From Thermoflexia bacterium (GTDB taxonomy: Bacteria > Chloroflexota > Anaerolineae > B4-G1 > SLSP01): a stretch of 8,075 bases of DNA. Positions 7,133 through 8,075 of this stretch are shown in pieces. The stretch's first letter is position 1; the number at the start of each line of letters is the position of its first letter. A model generated the notes under the pieces. The model searched no databases and was not told the origin of the DNA. It saw only the letters and a list, made by a program, of their open reading frames with translations. The DNA is taken from assembly GCA_030605705.1 (NCBI GenBank), contig JAUWHU010000500.1, positions 1 through 8,075 on the forward strand, given 5' to 3'. Position numbers and translations under genes: made by a program.

Positions 7133-7148
7133 GGCAATGAGCAATGAA
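7120..7148 (+). repeat. Four CAATGAR heptamers spanning the regulator stop and kinase start
   Basis: Units are CAATGAA (7120-7126), CAATGAG (7127-7133), then one extra G, CAATGAG (7135-7141) and CAATGAA (7142-7148). The regulator's TGA (7130-7132) lies in and across the second unit, and the kinase's ATG (7144-7146) lies in the fourth. Each unit contains ATGA, an overlapping start/stop tetranucleotide. Confidence 0.75.
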
Positions 7149-8075
7149 TAAAGTGACGCCCATGGACGCAGTATCTCCTCCAGACGTACGCGCTGGCCGC
7201 CGGTCCTTCATCGTGACCGTGGTTGCCGTGTACGTCGCTACGTTCGCTTTCCCGCAGCACTCATTCACCCTGTCAGAGATCATTGGACTGATCGCGGCGG
7301 CGGGGTTGTATTTGCTGGTGGGCATCTATGGCGCCGAGTTCTACGCTCGCACCGGTTCGCCCCTCGCACTGGCAGTGTTCTACGCGATCGAGATTCCGCT
7401 GGCCGGGTTGATCGTGTATTGGACGGCCGGCTTTTTTCTCGCTGGCCTGATCATGCTTCCGCTGGCCGGCCTGAGCGTGCAGGTATTGCCGCGCCGCTGG
7501 ATGCTGGCCGTGTGCGCGCTGCTCGTCGTGACCCTGGCGGCCTCCTACGGGTTGCGCGGTGGCCTGGAGGCCGCGCTATTGGCCGGTATCGGCTATCTGA
7601 CGGGCATCGTGTTCGTCGTCTTTGTGACCCAGGTGGCTGTGCACGAACGGGAGGCCCGCGCCGAGGTGGAACGGCTGGCGGCCGAGTTGGCTGAGGCCAA
7701 CCGCAGACTGCGCGAGTACGCGGCGCAGGCCGAGGAACTGGCGACGACCCGCGAGCGCGCCCGCCTGGCGCACGAGATTCACGACTCGGTGGGCCACACG
7801 TTGACCGCGCTCGACGTCCAACTGGAACTCCTCGCCCGCTTGCCCCCCGGCCAGACCGGACAACGCCAGCAGGTCGCTGAACAGTCGCGGACGCTGGTCA
7901 AAGAGGGGCTGGCAGACGTGCGGAGGGCGGTACAGGCGCTGCGCCCCGCCGCGCTGGAGACCTTTTCGCTGCCGGAGGCCATCGGTGGGCTGGTGGCCGA
8001 CTTCGAGCAGATCACGCAGATCCGCACTGTCTGGCAGGTTGAGGGGGAGGTCGCGCCGCTGCCGCCCCGCCTGGC
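7144..8075 (+). CDS. Membrane sensor histidine kinase, HisKA_3 class (partial, runs off the window)
   Basis: This kinase would phosphorylate the response regulator encoded just upstream. 310 complete codons are visible and the frame is still open at the window end. About six hydrophobic segments lie near residues 21-37, 44-64, 74-92, 95-115, 119-137 and 143-163, joined by short loops with no large extracellular sensor domain. A charged coiled-coil linker (about 167-205, HEREARAEVERLAAELAEAN) leads to the dimerisation/phospho-acceptor domain. The H-box there is ERARLAHEIHDSVGHTL, with phospho-acceptor H213. ADVRRAVQALRP (about 257-268) is typical of the HisKA_3 family that partners NarL-type regulators. 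The ATP-binding domain has barely begun when the window ends. ATG at 7144 is the first start after an in-frame TGA (7138-7140); GAGG at 7131-7134 is a usable ribosome-binding site. ATG at 7162 is an alternative. The input signal is unknown, though the layout resembles membrane-sensing kinases such as DesK. Confidence 0.92.
   Translation, partial: MNKVTPMDAVSPPDVRAGRRSFIVTVVAVYVATFAFPQHSFTLSEIIGLIAAAGLYLLVGIYGAEFYARTGSPLALAVFYAIEIPLAGLIVYWTAGFFLAGLIMLPLAGLSVQVLPRRWMLAVCALLVVTLAASYGLRGGLEAALLAGIGYLTGIVFVVFVTQVAVHEREARAEVERLAAELAEANRRLREYAAQAEELATTRERARLAHEIHDSVGHTLTALDVQLELLARLPPGQTGQRQQVAEQSRTLVKEGLADVRRAVQALRPAALETFSLPEAIGGLVADFEQITQIRTVWQVEGEVAPLPPRL

Noticed and set aside
463..7148. The short repeats as a CRISPR array
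   Set aside because: The units are 7 nt, contiguous and without spacers, and the three sites differ in sequence. None of these features fits a CRISPR array.
7419..7694. A 91-codon + strand frame within the kinase gene
   Set aside because: It is out of frame with the kinase and Arg/Gly-rich. The kinase frame from 7144 carries membrane segments, the H-box and the ALRP motif through the same bases.

Overview
The window looks like a piece of a GC-rich bacterial chromosome, most likely from a Chloroflexota lineage such as Anaerolineae or a relative. That assignment is an inference. It rests on large secreted proteins built from SBBP propeller repeats, DUF11 modules, beta-helix/choice-of-anchor-Q modules and PKD-like modules, and on both of them ending in a short IYLPLVLR-x-YAP tail of a kind I associate with secreted Chloroflexota proteins. 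No 16S or marker gene is present to confirm it.

Layout, all on the + strand. (1) Positions 2-250 hold the 3' end of an unrecognised gene with visibly lower GC. (2) Positions 251-511 are non-coding, with a perfect 14-bp inverted repeat and a short heptamer repeat ahead of the next gene. (3) Positions 512-2539 encode a secreted protein with seven SBBP blades, a DUF11 module and the C-terminal tail. (4) Positions 2664-6323 encode a large secreted mosaic protein: beta-helix, DUF11, beta-helix, two PKD-like repeats and the same tail. (5) An intrinsic terminator-like hairpin at 6359-6386 closes that block. (6) Positions 6482-7132 encode a NarL/FixJ-type response regulator with a perfect TATAAT box only 7 nt before its ATG, suggesting a leaderless mRNA. 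(7) Positions 7144-8075 hold the 5' part of its partner, a membrane histidine kinase of the HisKA_3 (NarL-partner) class, which runs off the window.

How the genes fit together: the two secreted proteins are probably cell-surface or exported structural/adhesive proteins. They share domain types and a C-terminal tail conserved at 40 of 41 nucleotides, stop codon included, although the sequence just upstream is unrelated. The response regulator and kinase are 11 nt apart and form a classic two-component operon. Nothing in the sequence shows that it controls the surface-protein genes.

The most noteworthy signals are the portable C-terminal tail, degenerate 7-nt tandem repeats at three of the gene junctions (one spanning the regulator stop and kinase start), and the likely leaderless regulator transcript. 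I found no CRISPR array, transposase, tRNA or rRNA.
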